Below, one piece after another: positions 15,431-25,565 of a stretch of DNA of 64,000 nt. Both the position numbers and the translations under genes were made by a program. Source of the stretch: Streptomyces sp. NBC_01478 (GTDB lineage: Bacteria; Actinomycetota; Actinomycetes; Streptomycetales; Streptomycetaceae). The notes below the pieces were generated by a model. It worked only from the letters and a program-made list of their open reading frames with translations. It was not told the DNA's origin and ran no database searches. Numbering within the stretch: position 1 is the stretch's first letter; each line of letters starts with the position of its first letter. The stretch lies in contig NZ_CP109444.1 in NCBI RefSeq assembly GCF_036227225.1, forward strand, positions 8,227,501 to 8,291,500, given 5' to 3'.

Positions 15431-16900
15431 TTGCACCCTCCCACTGACGAACAGGCCCAGGCTGTCGACGCCTTCCGCGACGGACAGCACCTGGTTCTCC
15501 AAGCTGGCGCCGGCACCGGCAAAACCAGCACCCTGTGCCTGCTTGCCGCGAGCACCGGTCGCCGTGGCCGCTACCTGGCCTTCAACAAGGACATTGCCAA
15601 CGATGCCGCAGGCCGATTCCCGCGTGCCGTGCTGTGCAAGACCGCGCATGCGACCGCCTACGCAGCCATTGGCCACCGTTTCGCCCGCCGCCTCAGCAGC
15701 CCTCGCCAACCTGCATGGCGGATTGGACAGGCCCTCGGTATCAGGACACCCGTCCGCATCGGTGACCACGAGGTCAGCCACAGGGCGCTGTCCCACGCCG
15801 CGTTGCGTACAGTGGCCCGCTTCTGTCAGTCCGCCGACCAGGCTCTGGCACCCCATCACGTACCCGCGCTGCGCAGGCTCGGAACACCAGCCGAGCACGC
15901 CCAACTCGCCGAAGCGGTCATGCCGTTCGCCCGGAAGGTCTGGACAGATCTGCAGAATCACGAGGAAGGGGTCGTCCGCTTCGAGCACGACCACTACCTG
16001 AAGCTCTGGGCCCTGACCGAACCCAAGATCGAGACCGACTTCCTCCTCCTCGACGAAGCCCAGGACACCAACCCCGTCCTGGAACAGGTATTCGCCGCTC
16101 AACGCGGCCACGCACAGCTCGTGATGGTCGGGGATTCCGCACAGGCCATCTACGGGTGGCGTGGTGCCCGAGACGTGATGACAGGCTTCGACGCCACCCA
16201 TCTCACCCTGACCCGTTCTTTCCGCTTCGGCCCTCTCCTCGCCGAACAGGCCAATCGGTGGCTTGCCTTCACCGACGCACCGATCCGGCTGACCGGCACC
16301 GACACAATTCCCACCAAAGTCAGCCCGGTCATCTCTCCGGACGCAGTCCTGTGCCGCACCAACATCGGCGCCATGACCGAAGTCGTGAGGCAACTGGAAG
16401 CCGGCCGACGGGTGGCTCTGACACGAGGCGGACAGACACTCGTCGCACTGTCTCTCGCCGCCCGGGACCTCAAGGACGGCCGTCGCACCTCCCACCCGGA
16501 ACTCGTTCTGTTCGCCTCCTGGGGCGAGTTGCAGGAGTACGCGGATTACGACCCCGCTGGCCGGGACCTTCAGCCGTTCGTAGAACTCGTCGATACCCAT
16601 GGCCCCGAAGCCATCATCGCCGCCGTCGACGCACTCACCGACGAAAACAACGCTGAGGTCACGGTCTCCACAGCCCACAAAGCAAAGGGCCGGGAATGGC
16701 CCAAAGTCAGAATCGCCGACGATTTTCCCCCGCCGCCAGACAGCGACCAACAGGACGACAGCGGCCGCGCGATCCCGGAACCCGTGAGCGCTACGGACGC
16801 ACGGCTCGCCTATGTCGCAGTCACTCGCGCCCGCCACCAACTGGACCTTGGAGGACTCACGTGGATCGAGAATCAACCGGCTGTAGTCGACAGCGTATGA
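15431..16900 (+). CDS. UvrD/REP-like superfamily 1 helicase, short form
   Basis: 489 aa from TTG 15431, shorter than UvrD (about 720 aa). Motifs in order: Q motif TDEQAQAV, Walker A AGAGTGKTST, motif II LLDEAQDTNP, motif III GDSAQAIYGWRGA, motif IV-like LTRSFRFG, motif V TAHKAKGREW, motif VI YVAVTRAR. All catalytic motifs are intact, so an ATP-dependent 3'-5' DNA translocase/helicase is expected. The accessory 1B/2B subdomains are small, more like FBH1 or nuclease-less defence helicases. No nuclease domain is fused. Last gene of the 14014-16900 operon. Confidence 0.85.
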   Translation: MHPPTDEQAQAVDAFRDGQHLVLQAGAGTGKTSTLCLLAASTGRRGRYLAFNKDIANDAAGRFPRAVLCKTAHATAYAAIGHRFARRLSSPRQPAWRIGQALGIRTPVRIGDHEVSHRALSHAALRTVARFCQSADQALAPHHVPALRRLGTPAEHAQLAEAVMPFARKVWTDLQNHEEGVVRFEHDHYLKLWALTEPKIETDFLLLDEAQDTNPVLEQVFAAQRGHAQLVMVGDSAQAIYGWRGARDVMTGFDATHLTLTRSFRFGPLLAEQANRWLAFTDAPIRLTGTDTIPTKVSPVISPDAVLCRTNIGAMTEVVRQLEAGRRVALTRGGQTLVALSLAARDLKDGRRTSHPELVLFASWGELQEYADYDPAGRDLQPFVELVDTHGPEAIIAAVDALTDENNAEVTVSTAHKAKGREWPKVRIADDFPPPPDSDQQDDSGRAIPEPVSATDARLAYVAVTRARHQLDLGGLTWIENQPAVVDSV

Positions 16901-17683
16901 AGATCCAAACCGAGGCACATGGCTGGCAGCAACTAGCCAGTTCTTCATCTTGGACAGCGGCTGGGGCGAGCAAACACCTATCTGCGAACAGTCGGCGTAC
17001 AACCTGAATCGTCTGCAGGTAGGGCTCTGATCTGGTCTTATGAGCCGGTCTGAGCCCTCTCCCGTGTCGTACCGACTACGTGTGCCAGTCGAGTACGTGC
17101 GACCAAGCTTCGAGGTGCTGGGAGATCACTTTCTACGGCAGCCTGGCGGCGGCACGCATTCGGTATTCGGCCGTGCTGAACCAGGGAGCACCGCTCTGCG
17201 CAGGGTGCGCGTGCAAGGGCGCGGTGCGAGACGGCCTTCGTGTATCGGAACACACGTCGATGAGGAAGGTCGCGCCCCCAGAAGGGCATCGCATCGGCCA
17301 GAGGCCCTTGAGCGGACGGTGTTGCGTCGGCAACTTCGAGACAAGTATGGGATCGACGACAACTGCATCGGGGTGCGCACGAGTTACGGGTGTCTTCTGC
17401 AATACCCGTTGTTTCGAAATCTCGCAGTCAACTCATAGTGAAGGCCGCAAATAGAGAGCAAAGAGGACCTCGGGCGTCACAGATGTTGCACAGGAAATAA
17501 TGGTGGCAAGCTACCCATTTCCGCACCACCCGTCCATCTGGCTTGATGGGGTCCCTCGCGTCCGAGTCTGGGAAATGGACGTTGCTGCTCCGCGCCAGGG
17601 CGGGAAACCATGCGTGGTGCGGCATGTTCATGACCGACCGAGTGTCGCGGTGTCACGAAGTTTCGTGCCTAGGGGGCTGCGTC
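16901..17683. other. 783-bp region with no supported gene
   Basis: Several short open frames on both strands exist but none has convincing codon bias, start and homologous pattern. The lower GC near 17420-17520 and patchy frames suggest decayed DNA. The end of this stretch (17650-17683) should hold the leader of the RHS gene, including AGGGGG just before its ATG. Confidence 0.5.
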
Positions 17684-20600
17684 ATGAACATCCGTCGATT
17701 CAAGCTGCTCAGATCCGGGGTGGTGTTCGCTCTCCTCGTGGGCCTGACCTCCGCCGTCCCGGCCGTGGCGGTAGCCGCGCCGGCCTCGGTCGGCGGAGCC
17801 TCGGCCACGGCGAGGCCGAGGCCCGTGGAGCCGCAGCACGCGATGACGCTTGCGCAGCGCCGCACCGAAGTCGGAAACGACCGCGCAACTGGCGTGCGTG
17901 CCAAGTCCGTTGTGTCCCTGCGGGGGTCGCACCCCACCTCGTCGGCGCTGCGCACGGAGACCGACAAGGCGCGGAAGACCGCCTCGGCACACGGCGCCGC
18001 CGCGATAACCGCCCTACAACCGGACGCAGTTGCCGCCACCAGCGTCTGGGGCGTGCCGGACAACGTGGTGATATCGGGGCCCGGCGGCGATCCTCGGGCC
18101 TGGGCCAACCTGGAAGTCTCGCCGGGTTCTTTCAACATGGGTGTGGTGGTTCCGGGCGAGACGCTGACACTGGGCGCCGACATCTGGAACTCGGTCGACG
18201 ACTACGACTCGACGAGCGGCACCTATCTGGATGTGACAGCCCAGGTGCACGTCACCTGGGAACTCTCGGGCTGTGGGGCGAACATCACGATCGACGACGG
18301 TCAGGTCGTCACCGCGCATTCGTCGTTCACGCAGCTCAACACCAGCAACGGCGGTCCGACGCCGGCCCCGCCGCGCGTGTCCACGCCGTACACGGTGCCG
18401 CAGGACTGCCCTTCCGGCGGCGGCAAGTACATCAGCCTGGACGTGGTCGGCACCGTGACGGACACGGGCGGCACGTCCGGTGGGACCACGGTCAACGCCT
18501 ACACGTTCCCCTCGCTCCAGGCGGCCCAGACCTACGGTGGCCGCTGCGGCGGCACGGCCTCCGGTGCCGCCCGGCCCCAGGCGTTGGACTGCGACCCGGT
18601 GAACTCGTCGACCGGCGCCTTCGCCGAGGCGTTCACCGACGCGACCGTGGCTGCCCCCGGCGTACCGTTCACGCTGTCGCGCAACTACTCGTCCAACGAC
18701 ACGACTTCGGGCGCCCTGGGCACCGGCTGGACCCTGCCCTGGGAGACCTCTCTCACGGTGGCCACGAACGGTGACGTCACGGTCCGCGACGAGAACGGCG
18801 CCACCTTCACCTACACCAAGACCTCCACCGGCACCTTCACCACGCCCCTCCTGGCCCGCTCGACCCTCGCGGCGGTTTCCGGGGGCGGCTACACACTGAC
18901 CACGCTGGACGGCCAGGCGCTGACGTTCAGTTCGGCGGGGCTGCTCACCGGCAGGAAGGACCGTTCGGGGCAGGGGCTCGCATTCGCCTACTCCGGCGGG
19001 CAGTTGGCCACCGTGACGGACGCCGCCGGGCGCGCGGTGAGTCTGTCGTTCAGCGGCTCCACCCTCAGCCGGGTCACGCTCGCGGACGGCCGGCACGTCG
19101 ACTACGCCTACTCCGCGGGTCGGTTGACGACGGTCACGGGTCTCGACGGAGGCACCACCACCTACACCTACGACACCGGCGGCCGGCTCTCGAAGATCGA
19201 CGACCCGCTCGGTCACGACGTGGTGAGCAACGACTACGACTCCGCCGGGCGCGTCCTCACACAGACCGACGCCACGGGCGAGGCCACCACGTTCGTGTAC
19301 CGGACCGGGGAGACGGACATCACCGCCCCGGACGGGGGCGTCTGGAGTGACCTGTACGCAGGCGGTCTGCTGACGGCCCGTTACGACCCCTTCGGCAACC
19401 GGACGTACTTCGGCTACGACGGCTACGGCAACCGCACCTCCGTCCTCGACCCGCTCGGCGACCACACCACCTACACCTACGACACCACGGGCCACCAACT
19501 CACCCATGTCACACCGAACATGACGGAGAAGTGGACCTACACCTCCGGCAACGTCGCCACCTACACCGACGGACGCTCGGACAAGACGACCTACGGCTAC
19601 GACAGCGCCAACCGTCTGACCTCGATCACGGACCCCGCCGGCGGGGTGACCAACCTGACGTACACAGCGGCGGGACTCACCTCCTCGGTGACGACACCGC
19701 GCGGCAAGAAGACGTCCTACGGCTATGACACGGCCGGCAACCTCACCTCCGTCACCTCGCCGCTGAACGAGCAGACCACCTCCACCTACGACGCGTCCGG
19801 CAGACGGCTGACCAGCTCCGACCCGCTCGGCGACACCACCGTGTACACCTACGACGCCGCGGACGACGTCACCTCGGTCACCGACCCGCGCGGCAAGAAG
19901 ACGTCGTATGCCTACGACGCGGCGCACAACCTGACCTCCGTCACCGATCCCCTCGGCGCGGCCATGAGTTACGTCCACGACGCCGCGAACCGGCTGACGT
20001 CGGTGAAGGACGCGGCGGGCAAAACCACAACTCGTGTCTACAACTCGGCCGGTCTGGTCGCCTCGGTCACGGATCCGCTGGGCGCCACCACGAGTTACGG
20101 ATACGACAAGGGCGGCCGGCTGCTGAGCACTGTCACCCCGCGTGGCAACGTCGCCGGCGCCAACCAGGCCGCGTACACGTGGAGTTACGGCTATGACAGT
20201 GCGGGCGACCGGCTCACCGTCACCGACCCGACCGGTGCGACCACCGCCACCGCCTACGACGCCGACCAGCGCCCCGTCAAGGTCACCGACCCGCTCGGCA
20301 GGGCGACCGCCTACGCCTACGACGACGATGACAACACCACCAAGGTCACCAACCCGCTGAGCCAGAGCGTCAGTTGGACCTACGACAAGACCAACCGGGT
20401 CACGAAGATCACTGATGGGCGTTTCTACTCCACCAGTTACGGCTACGACACCGACCACGATCTGACCTCCGTCACCTCACCGTTGGGCGCGGTGACGACC
20501 TACACGGTCGACGACGACGGCCGCCGTATCACCGCCACCGACCCCCGGGGCAATGTCTCCGGCGCCAACGCGGCCTCGTACACGTGGAGTTACGCCTACG

Positions 20601-23164
20601 ACAAGGCCGGCCACCCGACCACCGTCACCGACCCGACCGGCGCCGCCACCCACCGCACCTACGACGCCGACGGCAACATCGCCTCCACCACCGACGGCCG
20701 CGGCAACTCCACCGCCTACGCCTACGACGCCGCCGACAACCTCACCACCGTCACGGCACCCGACACCGGAGTGAGCGCGTACACCTACGACGCCTTCGGC
20801 GACATCACCGGCCGCACCGACGCCGACGGCCACGCGACGGCGTACACGTACGACGCCGACCACCGCCTCACCAAGACCACCGACCCGCTCGGCCGCGCCG
20901 ACAGCTACGCCTACGACGCCGACGGCGACGCGACCGTCACGACCGACGCCCGCGGCCAGACCATCACCACCGCCTACGACGGCCGCGGCCTGCCGACCGG
21001 CCGGGCATACAGCGACGGCACCACCGCCGTCGCCTACACCCACGACGCGGCCGGCCAGGTCACCGGCATCACCGACGCCACCGGCAGCCGCACCGCCACC
21101 TATGACACCGCGGGCCGGCTGCTCACCCTCTCCGCCCCCGGCAGCAGCACGCCGTTCACCTACACCTACGACGCCGACAACGACGTGACGGCACGCACCT
21201 ACCCGGACGGCAACCAGGCCACATTCACCTACAACTCCGACGACGAGGTCACCGCCCAGACCGCCAACTCGGCCACCACCAAGTACGCCTACGACGCGGC
21301 CGGGAACCTCACCACCACCACACTCCCGACCGCCAACGGCTATACGGAGAGCCGCGCTTACGACGGTGCGGGCCAACTGGCGACCATCGCCTCGGCCAAC
21401 TCCACCAGCACGCTGGCGAGTTGGTCGGCCACGCGGGACGCGAACGGCTCTCCGTCGACGGTGACGTCCACCCGCGCCGGCACCGCCCAGCCGCCGACCG
21501 GCTACAGCTACGACAGCAACGGCCGCCTGCTCTCGGAATGCACGGCGCCTTCCGGCTCCACCGGCTGCCCGACCGGCTCCTCGAAGACCACTTACACCTA
21601 CGACAAGGCCGGCAACCGCCTCACCAAGGCGACCGGCACCGCGAGCACGGGCTACACCTACGACGCCGCCGACGAACTGACCAAGGCCGTCACCGGTTCG
21701 ACCACGACCGCCTACACCTACGACGCCGACGGCGACCAGACCTCCGCGGGCACCACGACCTACAAGTACAACGCCGCGAGCCAGCTCTCCGGCGCCACCG
21801 TCGGCTCCACCGCGTACACCTACACCTACGACGCCGCCGGCAACCGGACCACCACCAAGACCAACGGCACGCTCTCCCGCACCACTTACTGGGACATCGA
21901 CAACCCCCTGCCCCAGATCGCCGACGAGACCAACGGCTCCGGCACCCTGATCGGCGACTACCGCTACGACCCCCTGGGCGAGCCCCAGACCCTGCGCACC
22001 AGCGCGGGCACCTACTACGACCACCACGACCTGTCCGGCTCCATCACCGACCTCACCAGCTCGGCCGGGGTCGACCAGACCAAGTACGCCTACGACGCGT
22101 ACGGCACCACCACAGCCACCACCCTGGTCACCGGCGCACCGGCCAACCCCTTCACCTACACCGGCCAGTACCAGGACCCCGCCGGCACCGCCCTCGGCTA
22201 CCAACTCCGGGCCCGCACCTACGACCCGAGCACCGGCCGCTTCACCAGCACCGACCCCGCACCCAGCTCCGTCGCAGCCCCCTCCACGTCCTCCTACGCC
22301 TACACCGACGACGACCCGACCACCCTCACCGACCCCTCGGGCGCCTGCCCCGAATGCGTCAGCGCCGCTGTCGGCGGCATCGTCGGCGGAGTCTTCGGCG
22401 GCATCGGCTACTCCCTCAGCCACCCCCACGACTTCAGCTGGAGCGGCTTCGGCACCGCCGCCGGCAAGGGCGCCCTGTACGGCTTCGGCGCCGGGCTCCT
22501 CATGCCCGCGGCCGGCGCAGGAGCCGTGGACCTCCTGGGTCTGGAAGAAGGCAGCACCGCCGCCACGGCGACCTCGGCCACCGTCAACGCGGGCGTGGGC
22601 GCGGCCTACACCTGGGCCTTCGACAACGCCCTGTGCGAACCCACCACCCCCGGCGACCTGCTTCTCGGAGCACTCGGCGGAGCCTTCTCCGGCCTGTTTT
22701 CCTCCGGTACCCCCACGTGGCTCTCCGCAGTTGAGGACTCCGGCGCGCAGCCTCGTACGTACCCCAATCTTTACGACGATCCGGACGTGCTCGCCCAGGA
22801 ACTGGCCGACGCAGCAGATGCGGGAGTGGCTCCCATCGACACGGGAACTCGTGCATTCGACGACGCAGTGACAAACGGAGGCAACTACTTGTGGGCCGTT
22901 GGGGCCGATGGGAAACTCCGCATCATCCCGGACGCGTCCAACAAGATCAAACACTCCGTACTGTTCGGAGGGGGCCGAGTGCAGGGAGCCGGAGATGTAA
23001 CCTTCACGAACGGATCGGTGAGCCTCATCAGTGACAAGAGCGGCCACTACTATCCGATGCTGGACCTCGATGTGCCCGATTCCTATCTTCAGTCAGGCGT
23101 CAATGCATTCCGAAACGCAGGCATAGATGTTCCGGGAGAGGCCGTCAGGCCGTTCGCGTGGTGA
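17684..23164 (+). CDS. Secreted RHS/YD-repeat polymorphic toxin
   Basis: 1826 aa from ATG 17684 (AGGGGG upstream), though the frame is open from 17543. Residues 1-34 are a Sec signal (basic start, VVFALLVGLTSAV core, AVAAPA end). A DUF6531-like start (PLALDCDPVNSSTGAF) precedes dozens of YD repeats (YTYDAAGN type) over about residues 400-1500. The RHS core ends with RARTYDPSTGRFTSTDP near 1510 and YAYTDDDPTTLTDPSG near 1540. The variable C-terminus has Gly/Ala-rich hydrophobic segments, then a tip with KHSVLFGGG and ISDKSGHYYPM. Known family logic: the repeats form a shell around a released C-terminal toxin that attacks competing bacteria. Toxin activity not identified. Confidence 0.87.
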   Translation: MNIRRFKLLRSGVVFALLVGLTSAVPAVAVAAPASVGGASATARPRPVEPQHAMTLAQRRTEVGNDRATGVRAKSVVSLRGSHPTSSALRTETDKARKTASAHGAAAITALQPDAVAATSVWGVPDNVVISGPGGDPRAWANLEVSPGSFNMGVVVPGETLTLGADIWNSVDDYDSTSGTYLDVTAQVHVTWELSGCGANITIDDGQVVTAHSSFTQLNTSNGGPTPAPPRVSTPYTVPQDCPSGGGKYISLDVVGTVTDTGGTSGGTTVNAYTFPSLQAAQTYGGRCGGTASGAARPQALDCDPVNSSTGAFAEAFTDATVAAPGVPFTLSRNYSSNDTTSGALGTGWTLPWETSLTVATNGDVTVRDENGATFTYTKTSTGTFTTPLLARSTLAAVSGGGYTLTTLDGQALTFSSAGLLTGRKDRSGQGLAFAYSGGQLATVTDAAGRAVSLSFSGSTLSRVTLADGRHVDYAYSAGRLTTVTGLDGGTTTYTYDTGGRLSKIDDPLGHDVVSNDYDSAGRVLTQTDATGEATTFVYRTGETDITAPDGGVWSDLYAGGLLTARYDPFGNRTYFGYDGYGNRTSVLDPLGDHTTYTYDTTGHQLTHVTPNMTEKWTYTSGNVATYTDGRSDKTTYGYDSANRLTSITDPAGGVTNLTYTAAGLTSSVTTPRGKKTSYGYDTAGNLTSVTSPLNEQTTSTYDASGRRLTSSDPLGDTTVYTYDAADDVTSVTDPRGKKTSYAYDAAHNLTSVTDPLGAAMSYVHDAANRLTSVKDAAGKTTTRVYNSAGLVASVTDPLGATTSYGYDKGGRLLSTVTPRGNVAGANQAAYTWSYGYDSAGDRLTVTDPTGATTATAYDADQRPVKVTDPLGRATAYAYDDDDNTTKVTNPLSQSVSWTYDKTNRVTKITDGRFYSTSYGYDTDHDLTSVTSPLGAVTTYTVDDDGRRITATDPRGNVSGANAASYTWSYAYDKAGHPTTVTDPTGAATHRTYDADGNIASTTDGRGNSTAYAYDAADNLTTVTAPDTGVSAYTYDAFGDITGRTDADGHATAYTYDADHRLTKTTDPLGRADSYAYDADGDATVTTDARGQTITTAYDGRGLPTGRAYSDGTTAVAYTHDAAGQVTGITDATGSRTATYDTAGRLLTLSAPGSSTPFTYTYDADNDVTARTYPDGNQATFTYNSDDEVTAQTANSATTKYAYDAAGNLTTTTLPTANGYTESRAYDGAGQLATIASANSTSTLASWSATRDANGSPSTVTSTRAGTAQPPTGYSYDSNGRLLSECTAPSGSTGCPTGSSKTTYTYDKAGNRLTKATGTASTGYTYDAADELTKAVTGSTTTAYTYDADGDQTSAGTTTYKYNAASQLSGATVGSTAYTYTYDAAGNRTTTKTNGTLSRTTYWDIDNPLPQIADETNGSGTLIGDYRYDPLGEPQTLRTSAGTYYDHHDLSGSITDLTSSAGVDQTKYAYDAYGTTTATTLVTGAPANPFTYTGQYQDPAGTALGYQLRARTYDPSTGRFTSTDPAPSSVAAPSTSSYAYTDDDPTTLTDPSGACPECVSAAVGGIVGGVFGGIGYSLSHPHDFSWSGFGTAAGKGALYGFGAGLLMPAAGAGAVDLLGLEEGSTAATATSATVNAGVGAAYTWAFDNALCEPTTPGDLLLGALGGAFSGLFSSGTPTWLSAVEDSGAQPRTYPNLYDDPDVLAQELADAADAGVAPIDTGTRAFDDAVTNGGNYLWAVGADGKLRIIPDASNKIKHSVLFGGGRVQGAGDVTFTNGSVSLISDKSGHYYPMLDLDVPDSYLQSGVNAFRNAGIDVPGEAVRPFAW

Positions 23165-23170
23165 TCGGCA

Positions 23171-23842
23171 TTGAATAATCCGATGGCCGACTACGGCACG
23201 CTTATCAGGCTTGAACCCGCACAGCTCTCGGAGGCCCTCTGGCGGCTGTCCCCGCCGATGTCTCCGGGACGCCGGGCGAGATGGGTCCTTGCCCTGGTAG
23301 ACATCGCGTTCACAGATTACTACGCCGTCAATCAGAAGTCGGACATCGACCTGACTATGCGGCTTGCCTTCGCATCGAGGCTGCTGGATTTCATCGACCG
23401 TGAACTGGAGATTGACGCCCAGGCGGACATTGCCGGCGAGTACATGAGATTCTCCCGCAAGGCAATGAATGACGGTGTGCGAGATGTACCCCGGAACCTG
23501 CAGGTTGATTCCGTGGTGGCGCGAGTTCTGGAGTGCTTCTCCCTTACTCGTGTGCAGGCGTTGCAGGTGGCCGGTATTAGGCGTGAGCGATACCTGGATG
23601 CACTCACCGCACACCTGCAAGGTGAAGAATTCGATCGGGCGGTCCGTGTCCCTGGAGTCGCCGAACTCCTGGTATTGAACAACCTGCTGTCCGAAGTGCG
23701 CTGGTTCCAGGAGAAGGTGTCCGATGTGAATATTTCGGGAGAGCTCACCTCTTGGCTTGACATTTCTGCCGACCTTGCGCTCGGAGAAACTGTGGCGCAG
23801 TTGCTCGCCAGTCGAAGGGGAAGGGTTCAGGGGAGCCCTTGA
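23171..23842 (+). CDS. Putative immunity protein for the RHS toxin
   Basis: 223 aa from TTG 23171 (ATG 23183 possible), six bases after the RHS stop. Predominantly helical, no signal peptide, no TM segment, no recognisable domain. Its base composition is clearly less GC-rich than its neighbours, as is the toxin tip, a usual sign of exchangeable toxin-immunity cassettes. Role inferred from position directly behind a polymorphic toxin. Confidence 0.6.
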   Translation: MNNPMADYGTLIRLEPAQLSEALWRLSPPMSPGRRARWVLALVDIAFTDYYAVNQKSDIDLTMRLAFASRLLDFIDRELEIDAQADIAGEYMRFSRKAMNDGVRDVPRNLQVDSVVARVLECFSLTRVQALQVAGIRRERYLDALTAHLQGEEFDRAVRVPGVAELLVLNNLLSEVRWFQEKVSDVNISGELTSWLDISADLALGETVAQLLASRRGRVQGSP

Positions 23843-24211
23843 TCTGAGATCCGGAGGGCCTGTCATTGGCGGTCTTTCTGCCGATCGACCACGGTGGACT
23901 CGATCTGGCTGCGCAACAACGATCTGGGAGGCTGCCCGAAAGACCGGTTGTCCCCACATGTACGTGAGAACTGGTCGAGGCCCAGAAGCTGATCCCGGGC
24001 TCTTGATGCCGAGTGTGGGGCACCGCATGGGCGAGGCTCCACACCGGTCCGCAGCGCTGATTACGTGCACGTCCTTCTGGTGCTGCCCGCGCCGAACTCG
24101 GCCTGGTTGTCTGCCTCGACGTGAGGATTTGCGTCGACTGCTCATGCCGTGCGCGGACGCGCTCTCTGTTGGCGGCAGGTCTGGTAGCGCTGGATGACGC
24201 AATGACTGTTG
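23843..24211. other. 369-bp spacer between RHS and arsenic blocks
   Basis: No supported gene, hairpin terminator or RNA is visible. The convergent genes end on either side. Open frames here lack starts and family patterns; the stretch may be a decayed gene remnant. Confidence 0.4.
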
Positions 24212-24874
24212 TCAGTGCTGCGCCGGTACATCGAGGTCGTCAAGTAGCCCGCGGACCCGGCGCTCGATCGCGTCGCGGATAGGCCGGACGTCGTCGACGG
24301 TCTGGCCAGCCGGGTCGTCCAGGGTCCAGTCGAGGTACCGCTTGCCGGGGAAGACCGGGCAGGCGTCGCCGCAGCCCATGGTGACGACGACGTCGGCGGC
24401 GCGGACGATCTCCTCGGTCCAGGGCTTGGTGAACTCGCGGGAGATGTCGATGCTGCGCTCGCTCATCGCGGCGATGGCCGACGGGTTGATCTCGTTTCCC
24501 GGTTCGGAGCCGCCCGACCAGGCCACGGCGCCGTCACCGGCGAGGTACTGGAAGAAGCCGAGGGCCATCTGGCTGCGCCCGGCGTTGTGAACGCAGAGGA
24601 AGAGCACGACGGGCTTGCCGTCGGTGATGTGGCCTTCGACCTTGGCCAGGGCGTGCAGGCGCTGGCGGGCGAACCGTTCGGCCAGGAGTGGCAGGTAGTT
24701 GGGGATGGTGCTGCGGCCGGCGAACTGGTCGTAGCTGGAGTGGAGGAACCGTTCGATGGTTTCCTCGCCGAAGGTGCCGTCGAACTGGCGGCGCAGGTGG
24801 GTGGCGGCGGTACGCAGGGCGAGTTGCTGGTCGATGCTCAAGTCGCGGTGTGGGAAGGACTCGGTCTCAGTCAT
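24212..24874 (-). CDS. arsC: Arsenate reductase ArsC, LMW-PTP type with N-terminal helical domain
   Basis: 220 aa from ATG 24874. Residues 1-85 are a three-helix-like domain (LRRQFDGTFGEETIERFLHSSYDQ...LLAERFARQRL) seen in actinobacterial ArsC proteins. Residues 88-220 are the phosphatase fold with P-loop CVHNAGRS (C94, R100) and [18 protein letters not shown] carrying the resolving cysteines, with D-P in LDDPAG. It reduces arsenate to arsenite in the cytosol with thioredoxin or mycothiol as reductant. The start overlaps the ArsR-phosphatase fusion by 8 bp, so the two are co-expressed. Confidence 0.9.
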   Translation of the reverse strand: MTETESFPHRDLSIDQQLALRTAATHLRRQFDGTFGEETIERFLHSSYDQFAGRSTIPNYLPLLAERFARQRLHALAKVEGHITDGKPVVLFLCVHNAGRSQMALGFFQYLAGDGAVAWSGGSEPGNEINPSAIAAMSERSIDISREFTKPWTEEIVRAADVVVTMGCGDACPVFPGKRYLDWTLDDPAGQTVDDVRPIRDAIERRVRGLLDDLDVPAQH

Positions 24875-25562
24875 CGCTGCCTCCAGGAGGTCGGACGGCG
24901 GGGGCCAGCCGGTCGATCCGGTTGGCGAGGTCACTCAAGGCGGCGGCGAAGGCTTCGTCGGTGCCAGTGCGGGTGGGGTCGGGGACCGACCAGTGCAGAC
25001 GGTCGGGGACCCGGGGGCCGAGATGTTCGTGAGCGTTGTCGCAGACGGCGATCACGAGGTCGTCCGGGCGCAGCGTCTCGTCGATGTGGGAAGTACGGGT
25101 GGGGGCCAGGGAGAGGCCGTGTTTGCGTGCGGTCGCGACGGCTCGGGGGTGAATGCGTCGCGCGGGATCGGTTCCGGCCGAGGCGGTAGGGACGGTGCTG
25201 TGGCGCTTCCATAGGGCCGCGGCGAGGTGTGAGCGGGCGGAGTTGTGGGTGCAGACGAACACCACACGGGGTGCCGTACGCAAGGGTGTTGGCATGAGGT
25301 CGGCCAGGTTCTGCACGCGTAGGCGCAGGTAGGTGCGCCGTCGGTCTCCTTCGGAGCGGGACCGCTCGATCAGGCCGACCTGTTCGAGCAGCTTGAGGTG
25401 GTGGGCCAGGAGGTTGCTGGGCAGGCCCAGTTCCTGGCCGAGTTCGCTGGGTGAGGCGTCGCCCAGCAGGAGTCTGTCGATGATCGCCAGGCGTGCGGGT
25501 TCCCCCAGTGCCGCGTGCCGTTGCGCCCGCGACACCATGGATGTAGACCACTCAGCGTTCAT
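24867..25562 (-). CDS. ArsR repressor fused to LMW protein phosphatase/arsenate reductase
   Basis: 231 aa from ATG 25562. Residues 10-90 are an ArsR-type winged helix (EPARLAIIDRLLLGDASPSELGQELGLPSNLLAHHLKLLEQVGLIE). Residues 97-231 are an LMW-PTP/ArsC domain with CTHNSARS (C104, R110) and DPTRTGTDEAFAAAL. One chain thus joins a DNA-binding repressor to a reductase-like sensor. The HTH lacks the classical ELCVCD metal site, so sensing may use the second domain. The operator CTCAA-N6-TTGAG is 4 bp before the start codon, so autoregulation is expected. Confidence 0.85.
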   Translation of the reverse strand: MNAEWSTSMVSRAQRHAALGEPARLAIIDRLLLGDASPSELGQELGLPSNLLAHHLKLLEQVGLIERSRSEGDRRRTYLRLRVQNLADLMPTPLRTAPRVVFVCTHNSARSHLAAALWKRHSTVPTASAGTDPARRIHPRAVATARKHGLSLAPTRTSHIDETLRPDDLVIAVCDNAHEHLGPRVPDRLHWSVPDPTRTGTDEAFAAALSDLANRIDRLAPAVRPPGGSDD

Positions 25563-25565
25563 TGA

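Noticed and set aside
14014..16900. Gabija-like defence system
   Set aside because: The helicase resembles GajB loosely, but there is no OLD-family nuclease GajA; the partner proteins do not match.
18900..22000. Regularly spaced repeats that could suggest CRISPR
   Set aside because: The periodicity is the YD amino-acid repeat of the RHS protein; units vary and there are no spacers of constant length.
18014..23047. Two long minus-strand frames (814 and 856 aa) in the RHS gene
   Set aside because: Repetitive Val/Gly-rich translation mirrors the YD repeats on the other strand; no start site or domain.
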